The notes under the pieces: model-generated | Database searches by the model: none | Told to the model about the DNA's origin: nothing | Seen by the model: the letters and a program-made list of their open reading frames with translations, nothing else | Position numbers and translations under genes: made by a program | Part shown: piece by piece, positions 22,649 through 34,589 of the stretch | Layout: each line of letters starts with the position of its first letter | How positions within the stretch are numbered: the first letter of the stretch is position 1 | Source of the DNA: Pycnopodia helianthoides | Lineage: Eukaryota; Echinodermata; Asteroidea; Forcipulatida; Asteriidae | Assembly (NCBI GenBank): GCA_032158295.1 | Contig: CM063249.1 | Coordinates: 5,099,195-5,163,194, forward strand | Direction: 5' to 3' | Length of the DNA: 64,000 nt

Positions 22649-23639
22649 CTATTATAAGGAATGGTGCAGCACCCACCACATTCGCGTAAGGCACACCGAT
22701 GTAGCTCATGAGACCGAACGAGGAGACCAGCGCTAAACACGCTGATATGACGCCACAAACAGCCAGCCATGGCTTGCTCCTAACCCAGTCGAGCATCATA
22801 CACGATAAAATAGTAAAAGAAACAAACACAACCAATGTAATTGAAAAGTCTCTGATGATGTTAGAGCTTGCGTCGTTCAGCTCATCTTCGAGTGTTGTAG
22901 ACACAAGGCGCGTAACAGTGATCTTGGATGAGTTGAACGTGGAGACGACTTTGACGAACTTCTTTTCCCACAGTGCAGCTCTTTCGTCATCCAGTTTGTC
23001 TTCGGTCAACAAGTTGTAGGTCAGTAACACAGCTTCTGCTGATTGTACCTCAGCAGATGGCCTTGACTTGTATTTCACTCCCCCAAGTTCTCCTCCTAGA
23101 AAGACGACAGAGTTGTTTATATCAATCCTGTGAAGAGGGTACATCAGATTAACGTCCGACAGTACGGAGGAGTCGTATCTAAACACCGCCAACAAAGCAT
23201 TTTCGTTGCAAACTCCATGAACCTTGAAGCAGAGATCGGAGAAGCTGTAACTCTGATTATTGTGTCGAATGCTAATGTTCATAATCGTCTCATGCAGATT
23301 CAAGAGTTCCTGAAAGACGCTCTGCTCGAGGATGTTCCCGCCGTCTTCCACCCGTATGAGAGCTTTCCCGTACCTGGTAGACGTTGACACCAACGGATCG
23401 CTAAACCCGTTCTGCGCAAACAACTCCTTCACCGTAGCTCGATCCGTTTTCGCCCGCCCGTTTACCGGCGTGTACAGTGTCTCGACATTCTGTTCTTCCG
23501 TTAGAAAGATAAGACCACAGCCAAGAGCTCCAGTCAGTAGCACGGGCAATATTAGGAACGGTAACGGATGTCTAGCGATGAAACCTCCATAGTTGAAGAA
23601 TCCCAACCTCATTGCTTTTTCGATGCCGGCAAAGACCAT
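22649..23639 (-). CDS. Patched-domain protein gene B, N-terminal exon
   Basis: First coding exon of the one fully open Patched-type gene here, residues 1-330 plus the first base of codon 331. The start MVFAGIEKAM matches genes A and C. TM1 is about 27-46 (PFLILPVLLTGALG). Extracellular loop 1 (about 47-262) has cysteines at CFKVHGVC. TM2 is about 263-284 (IIRDFSITLVVFVSF), TM3 about 290-313, and TM4 begins at 317 (ANVVGAAPFLII). Together with the next exon these form the sterol-sensing-domain region (TM2-TM6). The donor is G^GTAAGTTT at 22649/22648, and the partner acceptor is 8.2 kb away at 14457. The open frame runs past the donor into the intron as far as 22536, which is not coding. PTCHD3-like or PTR-like is the nearest general label; I do not assign a symbol. 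Confidence 0.93.
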
Positions 23640-24935
23640 GTTGCTTGTCAGGTAGGCTTAGCTAGACGGACCTTATCTTTCCCCTTGCTCAAAGTTATTG
23701 GTTGCATTTATACAGTGTAGCTTTGGTACAAGCGTATAGTATGCCTACACTGCCTAAAGTTCAACATGATCGCCGCAGGCAACTCTGTGAAATATTCAGC
23801 TATTCATAATGCGTACTATGCAACGTGTGATGATACTGCAGAGACCAGTGACAATAAGAAAATAGGACGTGCTCTAGTGACCCCATTGCCAGTCCGTATG
23901 TGTATATTATAACACACCTCTTGCTAGTTCTGTATTCTGATTGACTGAAACACGGTCACGAGGGGTGAACTATTGTAGGCTAGTGCATGAGATTTGCGCA
24001 ACCATGAACTAGACATCGCACGCACATAATTAGCGGGAAATAGTTCCCAAAGCGGCCTCGGGAAATAGGTCCCTCTTCTGATCACTCACAGTCCCTCGGG
24101 GAAAGATGTGCTCTAGTGACCTCATGTGTATTTTACTATCCAATCAAATCTACTGAGAATAATGATGTCATCAACATATACGGTTCGTTGACAAGTCATT
24201 CGTCACACGCATGCGCTTTGGCTATTTTTCAACTTCTGAAGTTTTTTTTAGATTCAAAGTTTACAAATTATGTTAGTGTATAATTTTTTTTCCAAAAACT
24301 CACAGCTTAAGTTTATCGGTTGCGAGGGCATTTGTTATAACAAAATGTGTTATTTTTAAAATGAAGCTTTTACTGTTGCAAAATATACGTAAAATGCAAG
24401 TCCTCATATCATGTGAAACAAAACCACATTAACAACAAAAGCTGAGTGCACCGCAAAAGCTGTTTGTAAACAGTCTGAGCAAGGTGTGATATTGCCGTGA
24501 CTCTTAGTGAAATAACATCACACTTACGAGGACACGAGAAGGATGTGGAGTAGATATATAAATAAAAGAAAACTGTAAGGTCTACTTCATTCTTGATATC
24601 ATTTTTGTAATCATTAGTTCATTTATGATGAATATTTATGTTGCAGATGAGATTCACAGAAGGTTGTTTGGGGATGCGCAGTATATACAAACCAAGCAAA
24701 GCTCCGAACTCTGTTTGGGGTCGCACCCCGGTGGTGGATGCACTACACTAAATAGGCCAAAATTCGTGAGCCCGACTGATTGCCAAAATTTGTATGCCCT
24801 CAACTTGTTTTTAATTTTTTTAATTTTGTTTTATAGGGGGGGGGTCATGCAATTAATAGATTGTGTACTTACCACAAGTTATCACAACCTGGGGGTTCTG
24901 GGCTTCAACTTTTAAGGGGACTTGATAAATTTAGG
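23640..24935. other. 5' flank of gene B; no gene recognised
   Basis: Upstream region of gene B between its ATG and the family III MITE. It holds a decayed inverted segment (about 23880-24140, 'tgctctagtgacc' at both ends). No other exon was recognised. A G run is present near 24836-24842. Confidence 0.35.
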
Positions 24936-24937
24936 CT

Positions 24938-25261
24938 TTAAAGGTACACGTTGCCTTGGATCGGGCGAGTTGGTCTACAAAAAGCGTTTGTAACCATTTG
25001 TTAAAAAAATGCACATGGTTAGAAAGATGTTTTAAAAGTAGAACACAATGATCCACACAAATGTGCCACGAATTTGCGTGGTCTTCCTTTGATAGTTCAC
25101 GATGTAAAAGGAAAACCACGCAGTTTCGAGGCATATTTGTGTGGATCATTGTATTATACTATTAAAACATCTTTCTAACCATTTTATAACATTTTATAAC
25201 AAACGGTTACAAACGCTTTTTATAGACCAACTCGCCCGATCCAAGGCAACGTGTACCTTTA
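24938..25261. mobile_element. TTAA-MITE family III, complete foldback copy (Kolobok/T2-like)
   Basis: TTAA then AGGTACACGTTGCCTTGGAT...; the right end is the inverted ATCCAAGGCAACGTGTACCT followed by TTAC (a decayed TTAA). The long arms pair over most of the 316 bp, including 'acaaacgctttttatagacc' and 'ccacacaaat'. Other partial members: 785-957, 2330-2482, about 20780-20945, 42745-42850, 50275-50430 and 56814-56870. Confidence 0.88.
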
Positions 25262-25264
25262 CCA

Positions 25265-27930
25265 TTGGTTCTATTTGGCTTGGGAAGTGGAAGCTTCGTG
25301 AAAACTTCCGGGCAGCAAGTCGGTTTGGGAAAAAAAACCATTTTGGGGGGGGGGGGGTCTTACTTTCTGGGTAATTATCAAAAATTCCAAGCGGCTGACC
25401 TGCCAAAAATCTGTAGTTTAGTTGTCCGAAAATATATCTGATTGGTTTCGAGGGAACGAAAATATTTTGAAACTTGCTAACCTTTTCAATTCGTTTTGAC
25501 TTGTCCTTTTATGGGCTACGTTATTTAGCATTGGTTGCTATGGATAGTTTACTTAGTGTGGTGCACCCCGGCCCAGTTAATAGCGACTAAATCAGTGACC
25601 TGAGCCTAAATGTTTGACTGTTGTATCTTCACAGTACACCCCAAGATCCCAGTTGTCAAGAAGTTGTGATAGTTTCCGACATGATGATGCTGCCGTTCTT
25701 CTGTGATCCCCGGACCGACCGGTCAGCTAGCTAGTTAGTTGGCCACATGCGTGCGTCGTGTCGTGTATACTACGTTTTTCACAACCATTGCGTGCGTGTA
25801 ATAACATATAGAACATCGAAACTTATCGATTCCAAAGAATGATAATTGCGCTTCGAACATTATTACCCCTGGCCAATTTCATTCGTTACACCAACACAGC
25901 TTCCTTGGGAGTAAACAGCCATTAACAAACAATTATTACAGTATTTCTCTTTGATGTATTTTAGCTTTTATTTCTTTAAATGTAAGTAAAACTGATCTTA
26001 ATTTCAAGCTCAATTCAAATTGGAAATATAATTATGAAGAATGTTTTTAATAGCTTAAACTTGAAATGATTTATCACTGTTTATCATAATCGTTCTCTCA
26101 AGTGCAACGGTTTTGTTGTTGACCGAAATTTACTCCGCGGCAGTGGAATAAACAACAATCGAGTTCCTGATTGCAAATTTACACAACAAAGTACACATCC
26201 TGACCTTCAATGGTAAACCAAAATGGCCTTGAGCTCCACCTTATGACTGACGATAAATTCCCTTCGGATTGTAAAGACCCGTTAGTTGTTGACATCCAGT
26301 TACGTCATGTTTGAAAATTTCGCTCTGAAAAAGTCAGGCATGAACCAAAACAATCCTGTACAAAAATGCACTGACACATGTTAATGTGAGGTAAGAGACT
26401 TGTAACTTTCCCCACTCACCCCTCTAACTATTGAAAAACGATTGCATCACAAATCTGTATTTGACATTTCCCTTCCTCTTTAAAAAGACAAGCAATTGTG
26501 AAAAAAATTTCCCCGAAGCCAATGACGTATGGAATGGGAACAAGTACAAACAGCTAAACGTCGTGTGCAGTTTATACAATAATGTTAGTAACCATGATAT
26601 CATTCAATTAAATCATTGGACCCATGTTCTGACAAATCGAGACATTATTGAAAGATGTTGGCCATGAGATTACATTAAATCTAATATTCTTTTGTTTTTT
26701 TAAAGAAGATTAGCTAGTAGCTAGCTTTCGATTTTACTATTCAGAAATAGCTCAATATCATCGGTGCCATAAATATATCAGTAGCAACATTGAACATGTT
26801 TTTCTTAGATTAAAAATCGCTTTAAATTATTATTTTTATTCTTACAAATTATATACAAAGAATAAGATTTGTAACCTAACTATATCAAAAGGAGCATAAT
26901 AATAATCTCAATATTGTGTAAGCTGGTTGGTTATAAAGTCACAATCCTGCAGAGGACAAGTTCCCCCTGAAATAAAGTCACAGCCAAAATTCCACTTTAT
27001 TACACTAAGAAGTGGTTATAAAGGAGTTAAAATTGCTTTAATTATTTCCTTCTTTGAAAACGTTACTTTTGACACTGATCTGTTTGACGGTCAGGTTTAT
27101 GTACACATACTGTGTTTCCTTTATCCTTACACCAAAGATCTACGTCTACAAAAAACGTTGAGTATAGACGATTCACCACGCACTCGGTACGAAACATCAG
27201 AGACCTGTAGTTTGTACACTGATAACATGCCCTTTTTTACACACCGGTAGGAAAATGTATAGCGAATTCGTACTTTTTTTAACGGGTTAAAGCCAGAATT
27301 TCATTGAATTCAAGCGCGACTTCAGTCATGAAGTAGGGTCCCATCTCTGCAATCGCTAATCTAGTGAAAAGAACATTAAATTTTGCTTTAAGGATATCAT
27401 TGCTCATAATTTAACTCCTGGTGCTGGTTCATTATAATGTGCCACATAATAATGGCACATTTTATTGAGGCCTGTGGCCAATACACGCTCAAGTAAAGTA
27501 GTCTGCAAAAGAGGCATCAAGCCAAACAGCAATTGATCTCCGTTAGTATTGATGGAGTTCAATGAAGCATTCTTCTTTGATCTTGTGACATGTCATCAAC
27601 TGTATGCTATTTAGGGTGAGCCTGTAAAAAAAGCTTCATTTCAATCAAAACAATTTTGAATCGCATCAAATAACTTGCATTTTTCACATGCGCGTACTAA
27701 GCGTCACAAACAAGCGCCATACAAGCGCTCGAAAGTTTTTAACAAGCGTGCACTGGAAGTCAGTTTTGGGAGCCAATCATCATTGTTTTTCAGTACATCC
27801 CTTACAGGGGTTAGTAACGAGAGGTTTCGATACGGTGCACTGCCCATGGTTACGAGGCTGATACATTCACTGCCTTCAACTGCTGTCTGTTATATTATAT
27901 GGCGGTAAAGTTTTTAGTAGAAAGTGGTAG
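25265..27930. other. No gene recognised
   Basis: AT-rich sequence between gene B and gene C with a G run at 25346-25356. An open frame of 107 codons (26927-27250) matches no family I know and has ordinary intergenic composition, so I treat it as chance. Confidence 0.4.
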
Positions 27931-27936
27931 CCAACA

Positions 27937-28230
27937 GGGCCCAATTTCATAAAACATGTAAGCAGCCGTTTTGTGCTTACGGAGCGTCCCTTAGCAGAAT
28001 TTCTCTTTCATAAAGCTGTTTACCGTAAGCAAGGGTAAATGATGGCTAACCCGCGTTTAGCACACAAGTGACATAACAATGCAAATCCATGGTGAACGTG
28101 CATGCGCGCCAAGAAATTTTCTGCTAACTTGAGAAATCATGGTGAAATACGCTTATGCTTACGCACATTTTTCTGCTACAGTAAGCACAAAAATTTGCTT
28201 ACCGGTAAACAGCTTTATGAAATTGGGCCC
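27937..28230. mobile_element. MITE, GGGCCCAATTTCAT family, copy 2
   Basis: Begins GGGCCCAATTTCATAAA and ends with the inverted TTTATGAAATTGGGCCC. The interior has several GCTTAC/GTAAGC words, as in the copy at 9488-9738. Length is 294 bp, with no coding capacity. Confidence 0.85.
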
Positions 28231-28566
28231 AGATCGATTGAACTTGACGTCATTAACCACCATCTTTGATGAAACAAAAATGGAAGAGTGCACTCGTGTA
28301 CGCGCTGAGCGCAACTCTCAGCCAATGATAGCCTTTCACGCATGCACGTTTCACCAACGATGGCGGCCAATACAAGGGGTCTATGGACTTCCATGCGCCG
28401 TGGGGCTGTTTCACGTTGGGTGGTAGTCAATCATAACGGTAGTGTTCCATTATCAGTCTTTATTTGATGATGGGAAGTTTGCAGTAGCACAATCTTTTTT
28501 TTTTTAACTTTGCAAAGGCTTAAAAATAAGCATGTTGGTTTTATGATGGTTCAGTATCGATCCATA

Positions 28567-29168
28567 TACACTCTAAAAACTCGAGTCCGAATTGACCAAC
28601 ATCCCGAGTACTAGTGGGCCCAACCCAATTAAAGGAACATTACAGGATTGGTTTTTGCTAACAAAACAGTTGCTGGCAGTGTAAGCACTTTATGTAATCC
28701 ACCATATACATAAACTGACAAACCTGTAGAAGTTTGAGATCGATCGGCCATCTGGGTCACGAGAAAATAGTGAAAAACGATTACACATTAGCATGAAATC
28801 ATATAGATTCAACAAATGAATAAAACGCTCACTGAGCGATAAACTCCAATCGGAAAATTAGTTTATTCATTTCTCATCAAATATGGCATTTCAGACAGAA
28901 ATATTTCAAGGGATGTTTTCTACTATCATCATCCTTAGACCGTGTAAGTTTTATGGGAGTCTGTGACCAAAAAGTACATTTTACAAGTTTTTTTCTTACC
29001 AATTCTGTAATGTTCCTTTAAACATGGGATTTTAACTCGGATTCTGCGCCAGTTTGACCCATATCTTGGTCATTTTGATACAGATTCCGGGTAAAACACT
29101 GACCCCAAAATGGGTCAGGCCCCACGGGAGCCAGAACTAGTTGACCGGGGAGTTTTTTTTTAGAGTGT
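28567..29168. mobile_element. Composite MITE: outer TACACTCTAAAAACTC element with a nested family I copy
   Basis: The outer termini TACACTCTAAAAACTC (28567) and GAGTTTTTTTTTAGAGTGTA (29149-29168) are inverted. The interior on the right has 'gggtcaggcccc', as in the decayed copy at 12500-12650. A family I TTAA-MITE is inserted at 28629-29021. Confidence 0.75.
28629..29021. mobile_element. TTAA-MITE family I, copy 3
   Basis: TTAA at 28629-28632 and 29018-29021 brackets a 385-bp element with ends AGGAACATTACAGGATTGGT and ACCAATTCTGTAATGTTCCT. Same orientation as copies 2 and 4. Confidence 0.92.
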
Positions 29169-29669
29169 AAATCTGAAGATGATTATAACCCACTGATCGA
29201 AACGTCGATTTTTTTTATTTACTTGTTCCTCCAAGGGCCTCATTCCAAAACTATTTTACAGTCTCCCAACCATAGAACATTAATTTACGATTTAATTATA
29301 ATAAACAAACCTGTCCCAACTTGTGCTTAATCCGTTGTGTGAGTCAGGAGAAAATGGTGAAAAACCGTGCACAATTTTTAGCATGTAGTCCTTAATTTTG
29401 GTTGTAACAACCGAAATCAGCTGTTGCGGTTTTTTGTCAGGTTTCGGATACAGATTTTTCAAATATGACTTCATTCCAGAGGGAAATATTTTTCTGAAAA
29501 ACAGTTCTATCATGAACTTAGCTTTCAGACTATACAATTAATTAATGATGTTTTTTATCCTTACGACTCCCGTATAATACCTTTAAGAAATAGTGTACAT
29601 AGGTCTGTTGCTGTCTGCAACATTGCTTCTTCAAAACAAAATTATGAAAGGTTTTATCAAAATCGTGTC

Positions 29670-31344
29670 CTAAACAGATTTGGTGGATGTATGCGAATGC
29701 ATATCGATGATATCACTTCTAGTCTCATGCAACATGTCGAAGGGCTGACCATCGCGTCCAATCTGGCCAACACTCTCAGGTTCTGTCCTGATCTTTGCAG
29801 GGATCGTGAGCATCAGGAAGACGGGGGTGAAGAGAACCCCATGGATTGCACCCACTGAAATCACCAGAAACATGGTCTTGAAGAAAGTCCGGAAGATATA
29901 GGTGTCCGAGAAGGCGAGGATTAAGATGCCGAGAATGGTGGACAGGGATCCCTGGACGATGGGCATACCGAGGGAGTACAGGGCGTGGATGGCGTTTTCA
30001 CGACGGGAGCCCTTGTTCCCGGATATGTAGGCGTAGCTGATGTGTGCAGAGAAGTCCACACTGAAACCTATGCAGATGATCAGATTCGTCATGGATATGT
30101 TATCGAGGTTGACGTCCCATATAGTCATGAACCCGATCACCCCTGTGACGATGGATGTTAGCGAGAGAGTGACGAGGACAGAGCAGATGGGGTTGGGGAT
30201 CATCAACAGAGTACAATCAACATTGCACCGACGGCGATGCCAAGATTTTGCATCGTGTTCGGGAAGATGGCGATAAACTGATCAAAGAAGATGAAGGCTG
30301 GATGATAGACAATGGCTGGGAGCTCAGCACCCTCTGCTATTTCCCTCAAATCTGTCATCATAGAGCTCTCTTTGTTTGTGGAATCCAAGTCTTTTGTGGT
30401 AACAAAGAATCTGGAGGTGGCGATACTCAGCCCGTCTTCACTGAAAACGATGTCAGGAGCGTAGTGTTCAAAGGCTGGGAGTTTGAGGAAATTATCCCGG
30501 AGAGTGTCAACAAACTGGGCCTGAGTTGGTTCCTTTAGATTGATCAGTTCAAGGTAAGCGACGTAGTCACGAAGCCAGGACACAGAAAGACTGTAATTCT
30601 TATGGTAGACATATTCACTCTCCTCAATACTAACTAAAGTTGTCTCCATGATATCTCGAATGCTTGGATGCCACATGTCTCTAGGCTCGGTGAACACCAA
30701 GGCAACCTGTGGACCGTACGAAGTGAAGTAGGCACGGGCGTCATCTTTGTAGTTAGCCGCGTACGAGTTATCCCGTGCAAGATTCCGTAGGCTCAGACCC
30801 ATTTCAAGTTGCGTACATCCGTAGATGGCAGTGGCCAAGTACCCAGCGTACAGCACGACAGTGAACACTGCCATCAATGGTCTTGTGATGAAGGGCCCGT
30901 AATACTTTTTGAAAAATATCATCAAGGCATGGTCGTTGGTCGCCTTGACACTCATGTCAGAAGGTTGCTGGGATGCACCCCCTGCACAGAATAAGGTGTA
31001 GGCCTTGGACCCTGACTCCTCTTTAGACTTCACCTTATTGCATGCCAAGCAGTGTCTGTTAGCTGCCTCCCGCTGGCCGGTCAGCACCATACACGCACCA
31101 AAGAAAGTTAGCTGATACATGTAATCAACCAGCACCGCTGTCCCCAAATACAAGCAGAAAATGCGTACGGACTGGAAGTAAGTAATGGTCCCCACTCCAA
31201 ATGCCAACGCGTCAGTGATGGACGTGATAGTGATGGACATGGCGGCCTCTGAGAAGGCTTCGCGCATGCGTCCTTCCACTGAGCGTCTTGAGTCAGTTCT
31301 TCGCCAAGCAGCGACCATGATGAACATGTCATCAACACCGATAC
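29670..31344 (-). pseudogene. Patched-domain protein gene C, C-terminal exon with 1-nt frameshift
   Basis: The exon starts after a good AG acceptor (pyrimidine-rich 'cttgttttaattttgcag', ending 31345) with the phase-1 GT-ATC-GGT that completes GIGVDD. It carries TM4-end to TM12, with SITITSITDALAFG in TM5 and the second GxxxD motif GFSVDFSAH in TM10. Compared with gene B one base is missing near 30208-30214 (TM8, after GAMLIV): the first frame stops at 30203 and the second continues open from there to 29670. The rest is as well conserved as in gene B, so this is a very recent loss, a sequencing or assembly error, or an allele. The cytosolic loop has CLACNK instead of gene B's cysteine run. 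The C-tail differs fully from gene B (ends SHTSTKSV). Confidence 0.88.
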
Positions 31345-31459
31345 CTGCAAAATTAAAACAAGAGTTATTGAATAGTCTATTCATTTCTTGTAAATTTACA
31401 ATGAACACAAAGTTTAACACGAACCCATTAAACATCTAACACCAGGAAAACAGCAATGT

Positions 31460-32110
31460 ATAAGAAATTGATACGCACATCTAAGACGGTCAGCGATTCT
31501 GAACTGATTATTGTGTGACAGACACTAGCCGAGAGTCGTTCATTGAGTGGCTTAACCTGATTTTTCTACAGCTTTGGCCGTGGATATGGCAGACTTGGTT
31601 CCAAGTCTGTAATCGTGGTTTTTCTGTCTACCTGATAGCCAATAGGCTAATTGCCTGAAATAACGCCCTCTTGTGTATTAACCTCCGGCAGTAACTTTCG
31701 ATTGCGAGTTAGAGCATGTGATAGCACAGCGAACCCGTGGGGCGATTTGGTTGGCTGATGCAGATATACCACGATTTCAGACTTGAAGTCAAGTCTATGG
31801 ATTTGGCTAAATCCAATGCTTTTTTAAAGCATAAAACAACATTTCGGCCAGTGGCGCCACAGTAGAAGTAGCCTTGATGCAAGGCTCTTAACCTTTGTCA
31901 GAGTGCACTCGCATAAAGCAGCCTATATGCCAGGGTTAAATTATATTGTACAATATACCTGGTTTTCCATTCCGAATGGTCTAGAGGCCAATGTTTTATT
32001 AAACGTGCGATACAAACACGTTTAGTGAGTGATTAAACATGGCCTGAGGAAATGGACTCAAAGGAGGGCGTTATCAGACGATTGCACCGGCGCGGAGACA
32101 GGAAATAATT
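31460..32110. repeat. Probable decayed inverted-repeat element in the gene C intron
   Basis: 'aataacgccctc' (31656) and 'gagggcgttatc' (32068) are inverted, as are 'ccaagtctgtaatcgtggt' (31603) and 'accacgatttcagacttgaa' (31769). Boundaries and class are unclear. Confidence 0.35.
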
Positions 32111-32878
32111 ATCACGGCCCAAATTAAGTTGGTAGGCCGCAAGTTTGAAACTTGCGTGCGATAGTTTGAAACTTACGCGAGGAGCTTCTCAGTTAACATG
32201 GATAGAAACTTTCTCGAAATGAGCTGTGAATAAACTGTCAGATTTGTTCTCAACTTTTAAAAGTTTGTTTTTAACGGAAAGGTAATAAGAATGGAAATAA
32301 TAGTTAAATCGGTTTTCAACATATTGTTTCATCACGGTGAGGTCTGGTTCTCGATACTTTTCACCTCGACCTCGTCTCGGTAAAATCGGAAATCAGGCCC
32401 CCACGCGTTTTTAACTAGCCTAGTTGAAAACCTCTTTACCACAACACTTTTCTTCCCTTGTTGAAAAGGGAGCTCCGATTTTAAATCTAACAGATGGCGC
32501 CCTCTGTAATATTTTCTTATTTTATGTTTTGTACTTGTTTTATTATTAAAGATGGATATGAACGAGATAATAAAATACGCTGCATGTTTAAATTCATGTA
32601 AAGACCTAAGTTTCACTTACACAAAGTAAAACAAAATTTCAGACGTGTTTTTAAAAAGACACTACTTTGACGTGAATCTGTTGCATTGCAGCGGCCGATA
32701 CGATGTACACACGCATACGGGTCCGTGGACTGAGACTCGAGAGATAACCACACGGTCTATGCACACGTAACAAATAAACGGAAACACTTTTTGACTGGCT
32801 GCGCACTGACTGAATAGTTGGCATTTTTCCTGAATAGAATTACTTTGGCGATAAAAAAGACATGCAGTCTAGCCTACT

Positions 32879-32879
<1 letters not shown>

Positions 32880-32921
<42 letters not shown>
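32880..32921. repeat. Poly(A) run of about 40 bases
   Basis: An uninterrupted adenine run on the plus strand in the gene C intron. No target-site duplication or retrocopy was recognised next to it. Confidence 0.95.
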
Positions 32922-33471
32922 AGCAGACAGCATACGCTATACGTACAGGTCAAAGTGCAATGTTTAGGTCGTCTCTACGGGTATACGTCATACAATCAGC
33001 TTTTTCACACAGCGCCGCCAGCGGCGGCTGAAATATGCTGAAACTTTTTTGAAAACCGCGGAAATTCGTCGCGTAAGAGTCGGTTTTTTTTCGATTTTTT
33101 TTTCATTTTAAACTTCCAATATTAATTTTGTTTTGATCAAAATGGTTCGTACATACATTGTTAAGAAGGCTAAATGGTTCTTGTTGCTTGGAATACACCG
33201 TTCATATCCATTTTTAATATAAGTATTATCAGTATTATGATTTTTTTAGGGGGGCTGATTAATGTAACGAAGTCGAACGATTCATTCGTGCATTTCCCCC
33301 CGATTTGATCAGGGGCATGGAGGGTGACTAGGGTTTTGAGTGAGGGGGGGGGGGGCAAAGCCCCTGCAACTATTTGGCTACGACACTGCATCAAAAGATG
33401 CTTTTTTTTTAAATGGCCTTATTATGTGCCCTTGAAGCTAGAGACCACCATGTTAACAAACTTTTACTTAC

Positions 33472-34459
33472 CAAGGATAAGGAAAGGCGCAGCCCCAACA
33501 ATGTTGGCGTAAGGCACACCGATGTAGCTCATGAGACCGAACGAAGATACGAGCGATAAACACGCTGATATGACGCCACAAGCAGCCAGCCATGGCTTGC
33601 TCCTAACCCAGTCAAACATCATACAACTCAAGATGGTGAAAGTTATGAAGACAGCGAAGGTGATGGAGAAATCCCTAATGAGGTTGGCGCTGGCTTCTGT
33701 CAACTCATCCTCTAGAGATGTAGAGACAAAACGGGTGACTTGTATCCCAGCTGGGTTGAACGCAGCGACGACGTCGATGAAGGTCTTTTCCCACATTGCT
33801 CCCCGCAGATCGTCTTCTGTATCCTCATACTGTATTAGGTAAGACAGCAGGACAGCCTCTCCTGACAGCACCTCATCTGAGACACTAGGTTTGAACGTAA
33901 CCCCTCCAAGTCCACCGCCGAGAAAGAAAACCGTGTCCGCAGTTGGCCGAAAGAGGGGGTACGTGAGAGCAATCTCCGAAACTCTCGAAGAATTGTACCC
34001 GTAAAGAGCCAGCACGGCATTCTCGTTGCAAACACCGTCTACCTTGACGCAGAGATCAACGAACTTGTATTCCGTGTCATTTTGAAAGACGCTAATGTTC
34101 ATGATCTTCTCGTGCAGATTAATCATTTCTTGAACAACACTTTCGGTTAGGACGTTCCCACCATCTTCTGCCCGAATGATTGCGTTGCCGTACCTTGTCG
34201 CACTTTCCGCCAACGGGTCGTCCTTGCCATTCTGGGCAAATAGCTTTTCCACCGTTGCCCGATCCGTTTTCGCCTGCCCGTTCTCCGGAGTGTAAAGGGC
34301 CTCGACGTTCTGTTCTTCCGTCAGGAAAACGACTCCAGCTCCAAGTGCTCCTGCTAACAATATTGGCAAAATTAAGAAGGGAAACGGGTGCCTGGCGATA
34401 AAGCCTCCATAATTAAAAAAGCACAACCTTATCGCCCTTTCGATGCAATCGAACGCCAT
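33472..34459 (-). CDS. Patched-domain protein gene C, N-terminal exon
   Basis: The exon is open throughout, 329 codons plus one base, starting MAFDCIERAI. TM1 is PFLILPILLAGALGAG. The extracellular loop 1 is the most diverged part (for example NGKDDPLAESATRYGNAIIRA). TM2 (LIRDFSITFAVFITF), TM3 and the TM4 start (ANIVGAAPFLILG) follow. The donor is G^GTAAGTAA at 33472/33471. It joins the exon ending at 31344 across a 2.1-kb intron. B and A resemble each other more than either resembles C, so C split first. The combined product would be a 12-TM RND-fold membrane protein, but the present sequence is frameshifted in the second exon. Confidence 0.9.
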
Positions 34460-34589
34460 GATGCGGATACTGAAAGGTTCGTTTTGACCCGCACAGCAAA
34501 TGGTTGGTTATTCAGTTTATTGGGTTGCTTTAATTGGTCCCGATATCGTGCACACTATGGTGTGAACAATATTCAGTGGAGCAGAAAAA

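Noticed and set aside
26927..27250. 107-codon open frame as a gene
   Set aside because: No recognisable domain, signal, splice context or repeat copy; the length is within chance for this composition.
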